Shown piece after piece: positions 5,393 to 7,243 of a stretch of DNA of 7,243 bases. Source of the DNA: Bacillota bacterium (lineage in GTDB: Bacteria; Armatimonadota; Hebobacteria; Hebobacterales; Hebobacteraceae); assembly GCA_030668755.1 (NCBI GenBank), contig DAOVEW010000042.1, forward strand, positions 1 to 7,243. Direction: 5' to 3'. Numbering within the stretch: position 1 is the first letter of the stretch; each line of letters begins with the position of its first letter. The notes beneath the pieces are model-generated. The model was not told where the DNA came from and made no database searches. It saw only the letters and a program-made list of their open reading frames with translations. Made by a program: the position numbers and the translations under genes.

Positions 5393-7243
5393 ATGGGGGC
5401 CGCGCAGTCCACAGAGCCTGAGTCCTATGTTCTTTCGCTACTGGCCGAGGGCAGGTGCGAGCCTGCCTTCGCGGCGGCGCAGGAGCTGGGGGCGCCCGAG
5501 GCCCATGCGCCCCACCTGGCCAACCTCGGGAGACGCCTGTGGCGGCAGGGACATATCGCAGAGGCCGTCGGTGCGCTGGAGAAGTCGCTGGCGCTCGATG
5601 CCGGGCTTGCGGCGCCGTGGCTGACGCTGGGGATGGTGAAGCTGTCGCAGGGCGCTCTGGAGGAGGGGGACCGGCTGCTCCAGGAAGCGCTCGCACGCAA
5701 GCCGGAGCTGGCGACCGGGCACTACTTGCGCGGGGTGGTGGCGGCTCGCAGGGGCGAGCGCGAGCGTGCGGTCGAGCATCTCGTGCGCTGCCTTGAGCTG
5801 CGGCCGGGCCACCGGGAGTGCGCGGCGCAGCTTCGGCAGTTGCTGGAAGGGCTGCCGTGTGACAGGGGCGTCCAGGGCCGGGCGAGGGAGGCGCTCGCGG
5901 GGTCCGAGAGGTCGCCGGCCGGCGACGCGGGGCCGACGCTGTCGGTCTGCCTTATCGTACGGGACGAGGAGGACTCGCTGCCCCGCTGCCTGGAAAGCGT
6001 CAGGGCGATCGCCGATGAGGTCATCGTGGTAGACACGGGGTCCAGCGACGGTACGGTGGATGTGGCGCGCCGTTTCGGGGCCGAGGTGCACGAGTTCGAA
6101 TGGTGTGATGACTTCGCGGCGGCGCGCAATGCAGCGATCGCGAAGGCGAGCTCCGACTGGATTCTAATTGTAGACGCCGACGAAGAGATCCCGCGGGAAT
6201 CGGGCGAGCAGATCAAGGAACTGCTGAGGGCCGGCGTTCCGGGGCCGGTGTGTCAGGTCACGACGCTGGTCCCGACGCGGGGGCCGGGGCGGTACGCCTC
6301 GTGCCTGGCAGGACACCTGCGGCTGTTTCGGAATGGGCTGGGATTCCGGTTCGAAGGCGCGGTGCACGAGCAGCTCGTCGATGAGGGGGGCCGGCCCGTG
6401 GAGCGCGTTGTGTTCACGGGCATCCCGGTTCTGCACCACGGCTACCTGGAGTCAGAGGAGGCGCTCGATGAACGGGCGGAGCGCAATGTGCGGCTGCTGG
6501 CGGCGCGGGCCGCGGCGGAGCCGGACAACCCGGTCGTCCTGTTCTATCTAGGGACGGCGCGCCTCGGTCAAGGAGACGTGGAGGCCGCCGTAGACGATCT
6601 GACCCGAGCGTTGGAGGAAACGCGCTCGGCCGGCGCGCTTCACAAGAAGGTGGCCGTGTTGCTGGCCGAGGCGCTGGGTGTGGACCAGCGGGCCCCACAG
6701 GCGGAAGCCGTGCTGCGCGAGAGCCTCGAGGGCCGGCCCGAGGATCCGGAACTGCTCTGTGCCCTCGGCAATCTGCTGGAGGAGCGGGGGCGCACCGACG
6801 AGGCAGTTGAAGTCTACCGGGCTGCGAGTCGAGGGCGGTTCGGGCCGGAGATCGACTACCACGATTTCACGTGTCGAGACGCTAAGCCGCGAGGGCGGCT
6901 CGCGGCGATCTATCTGGCGCAGGGTCGGGCCGACGAGGCGATGCGGGAGCTGCGGCCGGCTCTGGAGGTGCGCCCCGAGGCAGCGCACCTGCGCTGCCTG
7001 CTGGCCGCGGCGCTCATCCGCGTGGGTCAGCACGAGGAGGCGCAGGGAGAGCTGGATGTCGTGCTTGCCGAGAACCCGGACGATGCGAGGGCGCACGACA
7101 TGCTCGGGGTAGTCCATGCCCTTCAGGAACGAGCGCAAGAGGCGGCGCGTGAGTTCGAGTTCTCGCTCGCCCTCAAGCCAGGCGAGGTAGACACCCTCTG
7201 CAATCTCGCACAGACGCGGCAAGCGCTGGGCGAGCTCGATCGT
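5393..7243 (+). CDS. Family 2 glycosyltransferase flanked by TPR repeats (3' incomplete)
   Basis: The visible 617 residues run off the right edge without a stop. TPR-like helices occupy about 41-140. A GT-A fold glycosyltransferase family 2 domain follows from about 182 to 350, with LSVCLIVRDEEDSLPRCLES (183-202), VIVVDTGSSDGT (210-221), WCDDFAAARNAAI (237-249) and the metal-binding DADEE (261-265), then HLRLFRN (308-314) and FEGAVHEQL (320-328). A second TPR array begins near 380 and continues to the end, with clear repeats near 452-481, 501-529, 531-564 and 565-598. There is no signal peptide or membrane segment, so the enzyme is probably cytosolic. This GT2-TPR architecture is widespread and resembles the SunS and WaaE/KdtX type of GT2 domain; it may glycosylate proteins or a lipid-linked glycan, but the acceptor cannot be told from the sequence. 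The TPRs probably bind a partner or the acceptor. It is transcribed away from the minus-strand cluster. Confidence 0.88.
   Translation, partial: MGAAQSTEPESYVLSLLAEGRCEPAFAAAQELGAPEAHAPHLANLGRRLWRQGHIAEAVGALEKSLALDAGLAAPWLTLGMVKLSQGALEEGDRLLQEALARKPELATGHYLRGVVAARRGERERAVEHLVRCLELRPGHRECAAQLRQLLEGLPCDRGVQGRAREALAGSERSPAGDAGPTLSVCLIVRDEEDSLPRCLESVRAIADEVIVVDTGSSDGTVDVARRFGAEVHEFEWCDDFAAARNAAIAKASSDWILIVDADEEIPRESGEQIKELLRAGVPGPVCQVTTLVPTRGPGRYASCLAGHLRLFRNGLGFRFEGAVHEQLVDEGGRPVERVVFTGIPVLHHGYLESEEALDERAERNVRLLAARAAAEPDNPVVLFYLGTARLGQGDVEAAVDDLTRALEETRSAGALHKKVAVLLAEALGVDQRAPQAEAVLRESLEGRPEDPELLCALGNLLEERGRTDEAVEVYRAASRGRFGPEIDYHDFTCRDAKPRGRLAAIYLAQGRADEAMRELRPALEVRPEAAHLRCLLAAALIRVGQHEEAQGELDVVLAENPDDARAHDMLGVVHALQERAQEAAREFEFSLALKPGEVDTLCNLAQTRQALGELDR

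Noticed and set aside
5438..6091. A 217-residue minus-strand open frame opposite the glycosyltransferase-TPR gene; a similar 224-residue one lies at 6548-7222.
   Set aside because: The plus strand encodes an uninterrupted GT2-TPR protein here with conserved motifs; these frames are compositional shadows.

Overview
The window looks like chromosomal DNA from a GC-rich bacterium, with seven tightly packed genes on the minus strand and one large divergent gene on the plus strand. Two things point to a lineage that uses cyclic di-AMP and is related to Firmicutes or another Terrabacteria branch (Armatimonadota-like lineages are one possibility): the order tmk, cyclic-di-AMP receptor (darA/pstA), holB, and a full-length bacterial endonuclease Q. 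The high GC content argues against a typical low-GC Firmicute. The lineage call is an inference and is weak. I see no mobile element, tRNA, rRNA or CRISPR array.

Minus-strand cluster, in transcription order (right to left): a secreted cell-wall hydrolase with four LysM repeats and an NlpC/P60 domain (4949-3762); dUTPase (3642-3193); a uridine-kinase-like P-loop kinase that lacks the usual uridine-binding segment (3182-2583); endonuclease Q, a PHP-domain DNA repair nuclease (2561-1347); thymidylate kinase (1353-697); a DarA/PstA-type cyclic-di-AMP receptor (700-371); and the start of the DNA polymerase III delta-prime subunit (356 to the left edge). From dut onward every junction overlaps or is at most 21 nt, which suggests one transcription unit with translational coupling. 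The hydrolase is separated from dut by 119 nt.

The genes from dut to holB share a theme. Dut removes dUTP and supplies dUMP, Tmk makes dTDP, and EndoQ nicks DNA at uracil, hypoxanthine and abasic sites. HolB belongs to the replicative clamp loader. The cluster therefore reads as a 'keep uracil out of DNA' and replication-precursor module, with a cyclic-di-AMP sensor embedded in it.

The plus-strand gene (5393 to the right edge, incomplete) encodes a family 2 glycosyltransferase flanked by TPR repeats. The 443-nt divergent intergenic region holds an AT-rich patch with a 14-bp perfect palindrome and candidate promoter elements. The most unusual non-coding signal is a 22-bp perfect palindrome inside the non-conserved 3' tail of endoQ, 14 nt before the tmk start codon.
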